From CAZPQV01 sp964588705 (GTDB lineage: Bacteria; Bacteroidota; Bacteroidia; Flavobacteriales; Weeksellaceae): a DNA stretch of 30,138 nucleotides. The stretch spans positions 1-30,138 of the forward strand of contig CAZPQV010000025.1 in NCBI GenBank assembly GCA_964588705.1. The letters are read 5' to 3'. Position numbers and translations under genes: made by a program. The notes under the pieces are model-generated. The model did not search any database. It had not been told where the DNA came from and saw nothing but the letters and a program-made list of their open reading frames with translations. This document shows, piece after piece, positions 1-7,830 of this stretch (positions within the stretch are counted from its first letter, which is position 1; the number at the start of each line of letters is the position of its first letter).

Positions 1-669
1 CCTTACAGCAGATTCGGTTGGGGTGGATACTACGGAATGAGCTACGGTTGGGGCGGACCTTGGGGTTACGGATACGATCCTTTTTACTCTTTCGGCCCTT
101 ACGGATACAGTTCTTTCTACGGATACTACCCTTGGGGATACAGCCCGTACTACTTCGGATATAGCCCATACTACTTTGGATATTACAGACCTTACTACGG
201 ATATTATTCTCCTTACTATTATGGCGGATATTACGGTAATTACTATAACCCATATTACAGAAACTACTATTACAACTCTGTTCCAATGAGAAGAAGCGGT
301 GCTGATGGAAATACTTATTACAACAGATCTGGCACAACAGGTAAAACTATAAATGCACAGGGTCCTCAAAAGTCAGGATTCAGAACCGGTAATGTTTACC
401 AACAAAACCAAAGAGTAAATAGTGGAACAACTACTTCTCAGCCAAGAACAAGAGCGGTACAGTCCAACAGAACTGCGCCTACACAGCAAAGACAGTACGA
501 ACCAAGATCTGAAAGCAGAACTTATGAGTACAGATCAAGATCGAACGACAGCGGTGGATTCAGAAATGATGGCGGATTCAGATCAGGAGGTGGCTTTGGT
601 TCAGGTTCTTCTTCAGGCACATCCAGCGGCGGAACAAGATCCGGAGGTATGAGAACCGGAGGCAGATAG
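1..669 (+). CDS. Tyr/Gly-rich low-complexity protein, 5' end cut by window edge
   Basis: The frame is open from base 1 to the TAG at 667-669, so the ATG at 37 is probably internal and the true start lies upstream of the window. The first 90 or so residues are dominated by Tyr, Gly, Pro and Phe, with imperfect tandem units such as SPYYFGY, RPYYGYY and SPYYYGG. A polar Gln/Asn/Thr/Arg middle follows, and the C-terminus is rich in Gly, Ser and Arg (GGFRSGGGFGSG, then SGG and TGG). No catalytic domain or membrane segment is visible in the part present. It lies 36 bases before the OmpP1/FadL gene on the same strand, so the two may be co-transcribed. I do not recognise a function. The composition suggests a disordered or fibrous secreted or surface protein, but the missing N-terminus prevents a check for a signal peptide or lipobox. 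Confidence 0.75.
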   Translation, partial: PYSRFGWGGYYGMSYGWGGPWGYGYDPFYSFGPYGYSSFYGYYPWGYSPYYFGYSPYYFGYYRPYYGYYSPYYYGGYYGNYYNPYYRNYYYNSVPMRRSGADGNTYYNRSGTTGKTINAQGPQKSGFRTGNVYQQNQRVNSGTTTSQPRTRAVQSNRTAPTQQRQYEPRSESRTYEYRSRSNDSGGFRNDGGFRSGGGFGSGSSSGTSSGGTRSGGMRTGGR

Positions 670-705
670 TTCTTAACTTTAATTAAAACTAAATTTTAAT
701 AATAA

Positions 706-2100
706 ATGATTAAAAAATCTTTAGCAGTATTGTCTATTGCGGCTGCTTTTTATGCTCAGGCACAGGATGCTTCGATAATAAAGAATTCAGTTGAAATTTA
801 TTCAAACAGCTCAACAACCGGCTCATCAAAATTCAATGCGATGGCTGGATCGATGGGAGCACTTGGGGGCGACGTATCTGTAATGAATACTAACCCTGCA
901 GGAATTGGTGTTGCGATTGCAGCAGATCTTTCCGGAACACTGAATGTGAACAGCAGTACCAATACTACTTCTTTAGGAGGCAACTCACTGGATTATAAAA
1001 TAAACAGTACAGACCTTGGGCAGATTGGAGGAATCGCAGTTTTCAAAATCAGCAAAAACTCTCCTTGGAAATTTGTAAATCTTGGTTTCAATTATTCAAG
1101 CAAATCTATCGAAGACTATTCAGAAACTCCCAGAAATTCAAATATTACGTTTGATTTGCCAAACGAACAGCTGTCATTTGCAGGACATGCCTATAACAGA
1201 CTTGGAGATTTAACGAAACTGAATATTGGTGTAGGTGGTAACTATGACAATAGAATATATGTCGGTGCAGGAATCAATGTTCATGGCGTAACGATCAACC
1301 AGGATGACTCTGCAGCTATGACTTTCAGCAGCGACAATGCAATTGAAGTTTTTAACAAACAATATACGCCGTATTACGAAGAAGCTTCAGGATTTTCAGC
1401 ATCTGTCGGTGTGATCGGAAAAGTAAACAACCAGTTCAGACTTGGTGCAGCGCTTGAAACGCCAACGTGGTGGGGAATTGACAGACTTTACGAGTTCTAC
1501 GGTTACGACGGAAATGATGATGCTCAGTACAGAGAAACACGAAATTTTGCTTCTCCAATGAAAGCAACTGTAAGTGCGGCATTCGTTCCAAATAAAAGTC
1601 TTGCATTAAACGTAGATTACAGTTTAGGTCTTTCTAAACCTAAATACACTGATATGGATGGTGCGGCAAAAGAAGAGTTCAACGACTTTATGTCAACCAA
1701 TTACAAGAATCTTTCTGAAGTAAAAGTTGGTGCAGAGTACAGAATTGAGCAATTCAGATTAAGAGCAGGGTATGCTTTTGCAACCTCGCCTTTCGATAAT
1801 ATTACGATGAACGCTTATAATGCAAACGGAGTTTCCGGAAGTACAGGTTTCGACAATCTTTTTGTAGGACAGAGAAATACAGTTGGGGTTGGTATTGGAT
1901 ACGACTTTAAAACATTCTATCTGGATGCAGCTTACCAAAACATCTCTTCTACATACAACAGTCCGTTCCTTAGAGGTTCTGAGACTGCCGGTACAGAATA
2001 CTATTCTCCTTCTGCATACTTTGCAAACAATTCTGCAGTAGTATCGCAAGTGGATAATAAACAAAATAATTTCACAGTTACTCTAGGCTGGAAATTCTAA
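706..2100 (+). CDS. OmpP1/FadL family outer-membrane beta-barrel protein
   Basis: 464 residues, a normal FadL/OmpP1/TodX length. An N-terminal signal peptide (MIKKSLAVLSIAAAFYAQAQ) is followed by the family's early part, with a Gly/Ala/Met-rich stretch and NTNPAGIG at about residues 61-68. The rest shows alternating amphipathic strands and ends in an aromatic residue (GWKF), as outer-membrane barrels do. Family members carry hydrophobic compounds such as long-chain fatty acids across the outer membrane; the substrate here cannot be read from sequence. No Shine-Dalgarno sequence precedes the ATG, only an A/T-rich leader (AATAATAA), normal for Bacteroidota. A terminator follows directly. Annotations of this family as 'hemin receptor' are common but unsupported here. 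Confidence 0.88.
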   Translation: MIKKSLAVLSIAAAFYAQAQDASIIKNSVEIYSNSSTTGSSKFNAMAGSMGALGGDVSVMNTNPAGIGVAIAADLSGTLNVNSSTNTTSLGGNSLDYKINSTDLGQIGGIAVFKISKNSPWKFVNLGFNYSSKSIEDYSETPRNSNITFDLPNEQLSFAGHAYNRLGDLTKLNIGVGGNYDNRIYVGAGINVHGVTINQDDSAAMTFSSDNAIEVFNKQYTPYYEEASGFSASVGVIGKVNNQFRLGAALETPTWWGIDRLYEFYGYDGNDDAQYRETRNFASPMKATVSAAFVPNKSLALNVDYSLGLSKPKYTDMDGAAKEEFNDFMSTNYKNLSEVKVGAEYRIEQFRLRAGYAFATSPFDNITMNAYNANGVSGSTGFDNLFVGQRNTVGVGIGYDFKTFYLDAAYQNISSTYNSPFLRGSETAGTEYYSPSAYFANNSAVVSQVDNKQNNFTVTLGWKF

Positions 2101-2121
2101 TTACAGAAAAAGTTTAAAAAG

Positions 2122-2157
2122 AAACTCTGGAAAAAATTTCCGGAGTTTTTTATTTTT
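2122..2157 (+). terminator. Rho-independent terminator after OmpP1/FadL gene
   Basis: Arms AAACTCTGG (2122-2130) and CCGGAGTTT (2140-2148) pair over nine bases with one G-T wobble. The A/T-rich loop is followed by a T-rich run to 2157. It lies 21 bases after the OmpP1 stop and reaches the end of the convergent ZIP gene, so it may work in both directions. Confidence 0.8.
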
Positions 2158-2854
2158 AATGGATGTGAAAGGCGTGACCAAACATCGCCAATAAAACACC
2201 GAGAATAACAAATCCGATTTTATGCCAATCGATATTGTGGTTTTTGCTGCTTTCAAAAATGATAACTGAAGAAATATGCAGAAATATACCTCCAACAACC
2301 GCAAGAAAATAAGGTTTGTAAGAAGGATCAAAATACTGCCCCAACCAAACTCCCAAAGGTGAAGCCAAAGCAAAGATTAAAATAATCAGCCAGGAATAGG
2401 CAGAGAATTTTTTATGCTGAAACAGAAATGCTCCCATAATAAACGAAATCGGCAGGTTGTGAATCAGAATTCCCTGTAAATACGGTGACATCACGTCTGT
2501 TTCGTCTGCCAACGGAATCCCTTCGATAAAGGCATGAATAAATAATCCAACAATCAACGCCACAGGCAGAATTCCTTTCTCTGAATGATGATGAAAATGC
2601 CCATGCTCAAAACCTTTGGTAAGATTTTCCAAAATCATCTGAAGCACAACACCTGCAATCACCCAAATTCCGATATTGTGATCTTCGGAATGATAAACCT
2701 GAGGAAAAACCTCATTAAGGCAGATGGTAATCAGAAATCCGGCACTAACAATCAGTAAACTTTTTGCTAATTTCTGTCGGTTTCCGAAAAATTTTCCAAG
2801 TAAAACACCTATAATTACACTCAGAATAAGCAGTAAAATTATCATTGGATTCAT
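2156..2854 (-). CDS. ZIP family divalent metal transporter
   Basis: 232 residues with about eight hydrophobic helices. The two ZIP signature helices are visible: HAFIEG (H107, E111) for helix 4 and HNLP (H132, N133, P135) for helix 5, which form the metal site. A His-rich cytoplasmic loop at about 82-92 (HGHFHHH) and a His-containing C-terminus (GHAFHIH) fit metal handling. The family moves Zn2+, Fe2+ or related ions into the cytoplasm across the inner membrane; some members are broad in specificity. Its ATG overlaps the TGA of the upstream methyltransferase gene (ATGA), so the pair is translationally coupled. No metal-regulator gene is adjacent. Confidence 0.85.
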   Translation of the reverse strand: MNPMIILLLILSVIIGVLLGKFFGNRQKLAKSLLIVSAGFLITICLNEVFPQVYHSEDHNIGIWVIAGVVLQMILENLTKGFEHGHFHHHSEKGILPVALIVGLFIHAFIEGIPLADETDVMSPYLQGILIHNLPISFIMGAFLFQHKKFSAYSWLIILIFALASPLGVWLGQYFDPSYKPYFLAVVGGIFLHISSVIIFESSKNHNIDWHKIGFVILGVLLAMFGHAFHIH

Positions 2855-3579
2855 TTTATTTTACGAAATACATTTATACAGCGCGGTGACTGTTCCAGAT
2901 CAAAAGGAGCGAGATTGTAATTTCCGTAAAGTTTGATTCTTTCGAAACCGCAATTCACAGAAATTTCTTCAATTTCTTCTAAAGTGTGGAGCTTTACTCT
3001 TTCAAAGAAGTGAAGTTCTTCCCCATCATCCAAAAATCTGATATCCTTTATCACATGCTGGTTTTCAATGCGTTTTTCAATCTGAAATTTATATTCAGCC
3101 CTGTTAACGACACTTTCAGCAACCAACGTGTTTCTAACATATCTTTCATTCAGAAAATCAAGAACGAAATAGCCGTTATCTTTCAGAATTTTATGAACGG
3201 AGCAAAATACTTTTTTATCGTCTTCCGGATCATCAAAATATCCAAAACTGGTAAACAGATTGAAAACAGCATCCATCTTTTCAACTTCAAGCGGATCGCG
3301 CATATCGTGAACTTCAAACTTCAGGGTTTCATTTTCAAACTGTTTGTTATGCGCGATACTTTCCTCAGAAAGATCAAGCCCCAAAACATCGTAACCCAAT
3401 TGATTCAGATAAACAGAGTGCCGTCCTTTCCCACAGGCCAAATCAATAATTTTTGAACCTTTAGGCAACTCTAAATCAGCCGTTAAAAGAGAAATAAAAT
3501 TTTCTGCCTCTGCAAAATCGCGGTTATTGTAAAGAATATGATAGTAAGGTGTATTGAACCAAGTTTTAAACCAAGCCAT
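2851..3579 (-). CDS. Class I SAM-dependent methyltransferase
   Basis: 242 residues. Motif I is clear (IIDLACGKGRHSVYL, about residues 44-58), followed by an acidic beta-2 end (LGLDLS) that would bind the ribose of S-adenosylmethionine, and an FNLFTSFGYFDDPEDD segment typical of the Methyltransf_25 group. There is no signal peptide or membrane segment, so it should be cytosolic. The substrate is unknown; related proteins are annotated only as class I methyltransferases. It is the first gene of a two-gene operon with the ZIP transporter, which it overlaps by four bases, and is divergent from the THUMP methyltransferase. The ATG sits four bases after a TAAATTTG element, suggesting an almost leaderless transcript. 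Confidence 0.85.
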   Translation of the reverse strand: MAWFKTWFNTPYYHILYNNRDFAEAENFISLLTADLELPKGSKIIDLACGKGRHSVYLNQLGYDVLGLDLSEESIAHNKQFENETLKFEVHDMRDPLEVEKMDAVFNLFTSFGYFDDPEDDKKVFCSVHKILKDNGYFVLDFLNERYVRNTLVAESVVNRAEYKFQIEKRIENQHVIKDIRFLDDGEELHFFERVKLHTLEEIEEISVNCGFERIKLYGNYNLAPFDLEQSPRCINVFRKIK

Positions 3580-3583
3580 TCTG

Positions 3584-3601
3584 CAAATTTAATTAAATTT
3601 G
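3584..3601. promoter_or_regulatory. 18-bp perfect palindrome holding back-to-back -7 elements
   Basis: CAAATTTAATTAAATTTG is identical on both strands. Each strand therefore carries TAAATTTG, a match to the Bacteroidota -7 consensus TAnnTTTG: minus-strand copy at 3584-3591 facing the SAM methyltransferase, plus-strand copy at 3594-3601 facing the THUMP methyltransferase. No convincing -33 TTG is placed correctly for either copy, so promoter function is inferred. A repressor site is an alternative. Confidence 0.45.
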
Positions 3602-3660
3602 TCAGAAATTTACATCCGGTTGCCCGCAGAAATTAATTTGTGTAAACCGAAATCATCAAA

Positions 3661-4830
3661 ATGAACACAGACAACCTACAAATACAAATCAAAACATTTT
3701 TCGGACTCGAAAACGTTCTGGCTGAGGAAATAAAAAAACTCGGCGGTAAAAATGTCGAAATAAAAACACGTGCAGTAAACTGCGAAGGCGACCTTGGTTT
3801 TCTATATAAAATCAATTATTCCGCTAGAACTGCGGTGAAAATTCTAGTTCCGATTTACGAGTTTAAAGTGTATAACGAACATAAATTCTACGATAAACTA
3901 ACGAAGTTTAATTGGGATGAATATATGGATATTGACCAGTCATTCGCGATTGATGCAACTGTTCATTCCGAAAGATTTACACACTCCCAGTTTATGACTT
4001 TGAAAATGAAGGATGCTATTGTAGATTTTTTCAGAAATAAATATCAGAAACGCCCAAATGTTAATCCAAAAAATCCTGATATCAAATTTAATCTGCATAT
4101 TGACAGAGATTTTGTTACCATTTCACTCGACAGTTCCGGAGACCCACTTTTTAAGCGCGGTTACAGAAAAGAACAGGGAGAAGCGCCCATAAATGAAGTT
4201 TTGGCTTCGGGAATGCTTCAGCTTGCAGGTTGGGACGGAAAAGGAAACTTTTTAGATCCAATGTGCGGAAGCGGAACGCTTCTTATTGAAGCCGCAATGA
4301 TTGCAATGGAACTTCCTGCACAGATATTCAGAAAGAATTTTGCATTCCAAAACTGGAAAAATCATGACGCAGACTTATTTAAAAAAATAAAGGAATTCCG
4401 CATTAACAGAATTAAAGAATTTGAAGGTAAAATCATCGGTTACGACATCGATGCGAGAATGCTGAACGCATCAAAAATAAATATTGAAGCTGCTGAAATG
4501 GAAGACGTGATTGAAGTAAAAAAACAAAACTTCTTCGAGAGCAAAAAAGAACATTTTCCTTTGCTGATGGTGTTCAATCCGCCGTATGATGAAAGGATTA
4601 CGATAAGCGATGACGATTTCTATAAAAAAATCGGAGATACTTTCAAAAATAATTATCCCAATACTTTGGCTTGGCTTATTTCTTCCGATTTGGAAGCTGT
4701 GAAAAAAATCGGCTTGCGACCTTCAAGAAAAATTAAACTTTATAACGGAAAATTGGAGACAAGATTCTTGCAGTATGAGATGTATGAAGGAAGCAAAAAA
4801 GATAAATTTAACAACGAATCGAAACAGTAA
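3661..4830 (+). CDS. THUMP-domain 23S rRNA (guanine-N2) methyltransferase, RlmL N-half type
   Basis: 389 residues. The N-terminal region (about 1-165) has the ferredoxin-like and THUMP arrangement seen in RlmL and YpsC proteins. The C-terminal Rossmann methyltransferase has DPMCGSGT at about 199-206 for SAM binding and the catalytic NPPY motif at about 306-309, the signature of N2-guanine/N6-adenine methyltransferases. E. coli RlmL is a fusion that methylates G2445 and G2069 of 23S rRNA. This protein matches only the N-terminal, m2G2445-type half in length, as in many non-enteric bacteria. It is cytosolic. It starts at an ATG with an A-rich leader and ends in a charged tail. The exact rRNA position is inferred from the family, not from sequence. 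Confidence 0.85.
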   Translation: MNTDNLQIQIKTFFGLENVLAEEIKKLGGKNVEIKTRAVNCEGDLGFLYKINYSARTAVKILVPIYEFKVYNEHKFYDKLTKFNWDEYMDIDQSFAIDATVHSERFTHSQFMTLKMKDAIVDFFRNKYQKRPNVNPKNPDIKFNLHIDRDFVTISLDSSGDPLFKRGYRKEQGEAPINEVLASGMLQLAGWDGKGNFLDPMCGSGTLLIEAAMIAMELPAQIFRKNFAFQNWKNHDADLFKKIKEFRINRIKEFEGKIIGYDIDARMLNASKINIEAAEMEDVIEVKKQNFFESKKEHFPLLMVFNPPYDERITISDDDFYKKIGDTFKNNYPNTLAWLISSDLEAVKKIGLRPSRKIKLYNGKLETRFLQYEMYEGSKKDKFNNESKQ

Positions 4831-4882
4831 TCAATTGTGAAATTATCATTACATTGCCACACTGTTTAACAGACCAATTATT

Positions 4883-5899
4883 TTGAATCCAAAAATTTCC
4901 ATAATCATCGCAATTTTCAACCGGAAAGATGAACTTTTCGAGTTGCTGAATTCTCTTACTTTTCAAACCGATAAAGATTTTGAGATTATTGTGGTAGACG
5001 ACGGTTCTTTAATTGCATTACTGCCAACCGTTGAACTTTTCGAGGACCGACTGAATATTCAGTTTTTCAGAAAAGATAATTCAGGACCAGGATTGACGAG
5101 AAATTATGGTGCAAGACGAGTGCAGCCGGAAAGCGGCCGTGAAAGCTGGTTGGTGTTTGTGGACAGCGATGTAATTGTTGAAAAGGATTATATTGAAAAT
5201 ATCAAAAAGAATATCGAGGAAATTCCTTGCGATGCTTTTGGCGGCGCCGATAAGGCACACAAAGGTTTCAACCTGATGCAGAAAGCCATTTCCTACTCTA
5301 TGACGTCGGTTTTCACCACCGGAGGAATCCGTGGCAATAAAAATGCGGTAACGAAATTTCAACCCAGAAGTTTTAATATGGGTGTTAAAAAATCAGCGTT
5401 CGACGATGTTGGTGGTTTCTCAGAAATGAGAATCGGTGAAGATCCGGATTTATCAATGACGCTTTGGGAAAAAGGTTATAAAACAGCATTTTTCGATGGA
5501 ATCGGGGTTTATCATAAACGAAGAACCGATTTCGGAAAGTTTTCGAAACAGGTTTATCAGTTCGGCGTTGCACGACCAATTCTCAACCAAAGGCATCCGA
5601 ATTATGTGAAAATGACCTTTGCCTTCCCGTCCTTGTTTATGATTGGCTATATTCTCGGATTTATCGAATATTTCGTTTTAGGAAAAGGAATTATCCTTAC
5701 TTTTTATGGGCTTTACACAGTTCTATTATTTTTCCACGCCTTATGGAAAACAAAAAATATCAGCATCGCCGCAATGTCAGTCATTTCTACTTACATCCAA
5801 ATGTTTTCTTACGGATGGGGCTTTTTAGAATCGTGGATTAAACTCAATGTTTTGCGAATTAAACCTGAAGAAGCATTTCCAAAGCATTTCCATAAATAA
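4883..5899 (+). CDS. Family 2 glycosyltransferase with C-terminal membrane segments
   Basis: 338 residues. A GT-A fold starts directly with KISIIIAIFNRKDEL. The nucleotide-binding VDDGS is at 38-42, the DxD-type metal motif VDSD at 93-96, and the acceptor-side acid motif GEDPDLS at 185-191. Two hydrophobic segments at about 243-290 suggest attachment to the inner membrane, with the catalytic domain in the cytosol. Such enzymes build surface polysaccharide or glycolipid; donor and acceptor are not predictable. The chosen start is a TTG at 4883, because no in-frame ATG precedes the conserved first strand. It follows the THUMP gene by 52 bases and is closed by a terminator. Confidence 0.85.
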   Translation: MNPKISIIIAIFNRKDELFELLNSLTFQTDKDFEIIVVDDGSLIALLPTVELFEDRLNIQFFRKDNSGPGLTRNYGARRVQPESGRESWLVFVDSDVIVEKDYIENIKKNIEEIPCDAFGGADKAHKGFNLMQKAISYSMTSVFTTGGIRGNKNAVTKFQPRSFNMGVKKSAFDDVGGFSEMRIGEDPDLSMTLWEKGYKTAFFDGIGVYHKRRTDFGKFSKQVYQFGVARPILNQRHPNYVKMTFAFPSLFMIGYILGFIEYFVLGKGIILTFYGLYTVLLFFHALWKTKNISIAAMSVISTYIQMFSYGWGFLESWIKLNVLRIKPEEAFPKHFHK

Positions 5900-5900
5900 A

Positions 5901-5925
5901 AAAACTGCCGGATTTGGCAGTTTTT
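5901..5925 (+). terminator. Rho-independent terminator after glycosyltransferase gene
   Basis: AAAACTGCC (5901-5909) and GGCAGTTTT (5916-5924) pair perfectly around a six-base loop (GGATTT), with T residues following. It begins one base after the glycosyltransferase stop and lies in the gap before the convergent VOC gene. The A-rich left flank would also give a T tract on the minus strand, so it could be bidirectional. Confidence 0.85.
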
Positions 5926-5943
5926 CGTTTAAATATCTTTTGA

Positions 5944-6387
5944 TTAATGTGGTTGCACTTTTGCAGGATCATCATAATTCACCATCCAATGAATTCCGAA
6001 TTTATCAGTCCACATTCCGAAATATGCGTCCCAAAAAGTATCTGCAAGCGGCATGGTTATGGTTCCGCCTTCTGAAAGTTTATTGAACAGGTCCTCCGCT
6101 TCTTATCGCGAATGAGCATTTACCGAAAGAGAGAAATTGTTTCCTTTAGTGATATTCATTCCCGGCATCGAATCGCTGCCCATAAGAACCGTTTCCTTCG
6201 AAATAGGTAAAGAAACGTGCATAATACGGTTCTTAGCATCCTCCGATAGCGGTGGCATTCCCTCTGCCGGTGGCATTTCGCCAAATCTTCCCATATAACG
6301 AATTTCACCTCCGAAAACAGAGTGATAAAAATTGAAAGCTTCTTCACATTCGCCGTCAAATGTGAGATAAACATTTAGTTCAGCCAT
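5944..6387 (-). pseudogene. VOC/PhnB-like (glyoxalase-fold) protein interrupted by an in-frame TAA
   Basis: The frame starts with MAELNVYLTFDGECEEAFNF and keeps a normal VOC/PhnB sequence (YHSVFGGEI, MHVSLPI, VLMGSD) for 94 codons up to NAHSR, then meets TAA at 6103-6105. Beyond that stop the same frame continues without shift for 52 codons: EAEDLFNKLSEGG, PLADTFWDAYFGM, TDKFGIHWMVNYD, ending at the TAA at 5944-5946. These are typical C-terminal features of the family, and the joined length of about 147 codons is the family norm. Members have a paired betaalphabetabetabeta metal-binding fold and mostly unknown function, often compared with antibiotic-resistance or glyoxalase proteins. The interruption looks like one base change, for example GAA to TAA; a sequencing error is the alternative. 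Without read-through only a truncated 94-residue product is made. Confidence 0.85.
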
Positions 6388-6419
6388 ATAATTAATTTAT
6401 TAATGTTGTTTAATCGGAA

Positions 6420-6821
6420 TTAATGTGATTTGCCCATAACAGCAAGTTTCCAACCTACAAAAATCAGAAGCCAAGAAAGAATTCCCAATATCCAGAACCA
6501 TATTGGTGTTGGTAAACTCGACATCATAAAAATTGAAAGTATCAGAAAAACAATCCCACAGATGATGGCATAAATCTGCTTTCCGTCATTGGCAATTTTA
6601 GTTGAAACAAAACCACTGCTCAGCGCTCCGAAAGCATAGGAAAGAACAACGAAAAATAACGCCATAAACGGTGCAGTTTTCACATATTCTGCCAGCTGAT
6701 TCAAATCATTGGTATCTAATCCTTCAGGTTCAGGATACAGATAATGTCCGAGCATTTGCACCAGCGAAATGGCAATCATTCCGGTTAAAATACCGGCTAA
6801 GACGGCTAAAACTTTTCTCAT
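6420..6821 (-). CDS. Small four-helix inner-membrane protein of unknown function
   Basis: 133 residues with four hydrophobic segments at about 4-26, 50-72, 84-102 and 106-127, and a short polar loop between helices 1 and 2 (YPEPEGLDTNDLNQ). The hydrophobic pattern and Lys/Arg placement suggest an inner-membrane protein. I do not recognise a named family and see no catalytic motif. The ATG follows the TAA of the upstream secreted-protein gene after one base, so the two are almost certainly co-translated; the VOC pseudogene lies 32 bases downstream on the same strand. Confidence 0.7.
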   Translation of the reverse strand: MRKVLAVLAGILTGMIAISLVQMLGHYLYPEPEGLDTNDLNQLAEYVKTAPFMALFFVVLSYAFGALSSGFVSTKIANDGKQIYAIICGIVFLILSIFMMSSLPTPIWFWILGILSWLLIFVGWKLAVMGKSH

Positions 6822-6822
6822 A

Positions 6823-7296
6823 TTACTGATTTTTCCAGTCCGTTCTGTGAATCATCGTTCCATCATAACTCTTCCAGTCGCCTATAAACTGAATATACTG
6901 ATTTTCGATGACCTGTTTTTTCTTGTTCCACTGAAAAGTATAAATGAATTTACCTGTGAAAATTCCCGAATGTTTACCCTTCTTTTCCTCTGCGAATTCG
7001 TATTCGCCATAGACATTGCTTTTCTTTTTACCGTCTTTGTATTGGGTAATTTTTATCTTCCCTTCGAAGTTTACTAAAGTTTTATCTACAATGGAAAGTC
7101 CGGAAATGAAATACTCCTCGTTATTTCTTTTATCCTGTTCAGAAATAACGATTTTTACCTTCATCGGAATATTTTCCTTGCTGATGGCACCGGTGTAATA
7201 ATAGTTGTTATTGAGCCAGACTTTGGCAATATTGGGCATCTTTTGTCCGAATGCGAAACCCGAGACAAAAAGCAGCAGTAAAAATAGTTTTCTCAT
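6823..7296 (-). CDS. Secreted or periplasmic protein of unknown function
   Basis: 157 residues. A clear signal peptide (MRKLFLLLLFVSGFAFGQ) ends in the FGQ type of site common in flavobacterial exported proteins, with no lipobox Cys. The mature part is rich in beta-strand-like alternation, Lys and Tyr, and ends with FIGDWKSYDGTMIHRTDW, which resembles small lipocalin-like or DUF2147-type folds only loosely. No cysteines or catalytic motif are visible. It is the upstream partner of the four-helix membrane protein (one-base gap) and 12 bases downstream of the DUF1569 gene, which suggests a small minus-strand operon. Confidence 0.65.
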   Translation of the reverse strand: MRKLFLLLLFVSGFAFGQKMPNIAKVWLNNNYYYTGAISKENIPMKVKIVISEQDKRNNEEYFISGLSIVDKTLVNFEGKIKITQYKDGKKKSNVYGEYEFAEEKKGKHSGIFTGKFIYTFQWNKKKQVIENQYIQFIGDWKSYDGTMIHRTDWKNQ

Positions 7297-7308
7297 TTGT
7301 GTATTTAT

Positions 7309-7764
7309 TTAAACACCGAATTGCTCAAGGTGATGATTGAGGTGTTTTGCCAGCATATTGTTCCATTCCTGCGAGGTCATTTTACCAAAACTCAGGTTTA
7401 CCTTTCCATCAAATGCTTCACTTCCCAATTGCTGAACGCGTTGTATGTTTCCTATAAGTTTCTTTTTCTCCGCTTCAAAATCTCTTTCATCAGCGATAAT
7501 AAAAACCGGACTGGTCGGTAAATTTTGGTTGTAAGGTCTGTCGTTCACGATCTTAGACTTTACAAAGTTTTTTAGAAAAAACTTAGCAATAAAACTTGGT
7601 TTCGGAAGCTTTTCAGGTTCAAAAATAAAACTGTAAGCCACATTAAGATGCGCCAAAACCTGGTCTACTGACATCTTTCCCCATTTTCTTTGCGATTCGG
7701 GCGTTAACTTATTGATTCTGTCGATGAATGCTTGAGCATCTTTCGCATCGAATACGTTTTCCAT
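7309..7764 (-). CDS. DUF1569 (DinB-like four-helix) protein
   Basis: 151 residues from the ATG at 7764. An extended frame reaching a TTG at 7785 is rejected because it would overlap the -7 element just upstream. DUF1569 hallmarks are visible: WGKMSVDQVLAHLN near residues 29-42 and MLAKHLNHHLEQFG at the C-terminus. The His residues sit where DinB-like folds hold a metal. The family's biochemical role is unknown; related DinB/YfiT proteins are metal-dependent hydrolases or thiol transferases. It is cytosolic and heads the minus-strand set that continues into the secreted protein and the four-helix protein. Confidence 0.8.
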   Translation of the reverse strand: MENVFDAKDAQAFIDRINKLTPESQRKWGKMSVDQVLAHLNVAYSFIFEPEKLPKPSFIAKFFLKNFVKSKIVNDRPYNQNLPTSPVFIIADERDFEAEKKKLIGNIQRVQQLGSEAFDGKVNLSFGKMTSQEWNNMLAKHLNHHLEQFGV

Positions 7765-7782
7765 AGCTTTTGTTTGTTTAAA

Positions 7783-7790
7783 CAAAAATA
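7783..7790 (-). promoter_or_regulatory. Putative -7 element before the DUF1569 gene
   Basis: The minus strand reads TATTTTTG, a match to TAnnTTTG, 18 bases before the ATG at 7764. The leader between them is TTTAAACAAACAAAAGCT. No well-spaced -33 TTG is seen. Confidence 0.4.
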
Positions 7791-7830
7791 ATCTTTTTCA
7801 ATACATCTTTTAAAGTAAAACTAAAAAAAT

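Noticed and set aside
2986..3456. 156-codon plus-strand open frame
   Set aside because: It lies wholly opposite the SAM methyltransferase, which has clear motifs; the frame's protein has none.
6103..6105. Programmed read-through or selenocysteine at the VOC stop
   Set aside because: The codon is TAA, not TGA, and no stem-loop or read-through context is evident; a mutation or sequencing error is simpler.
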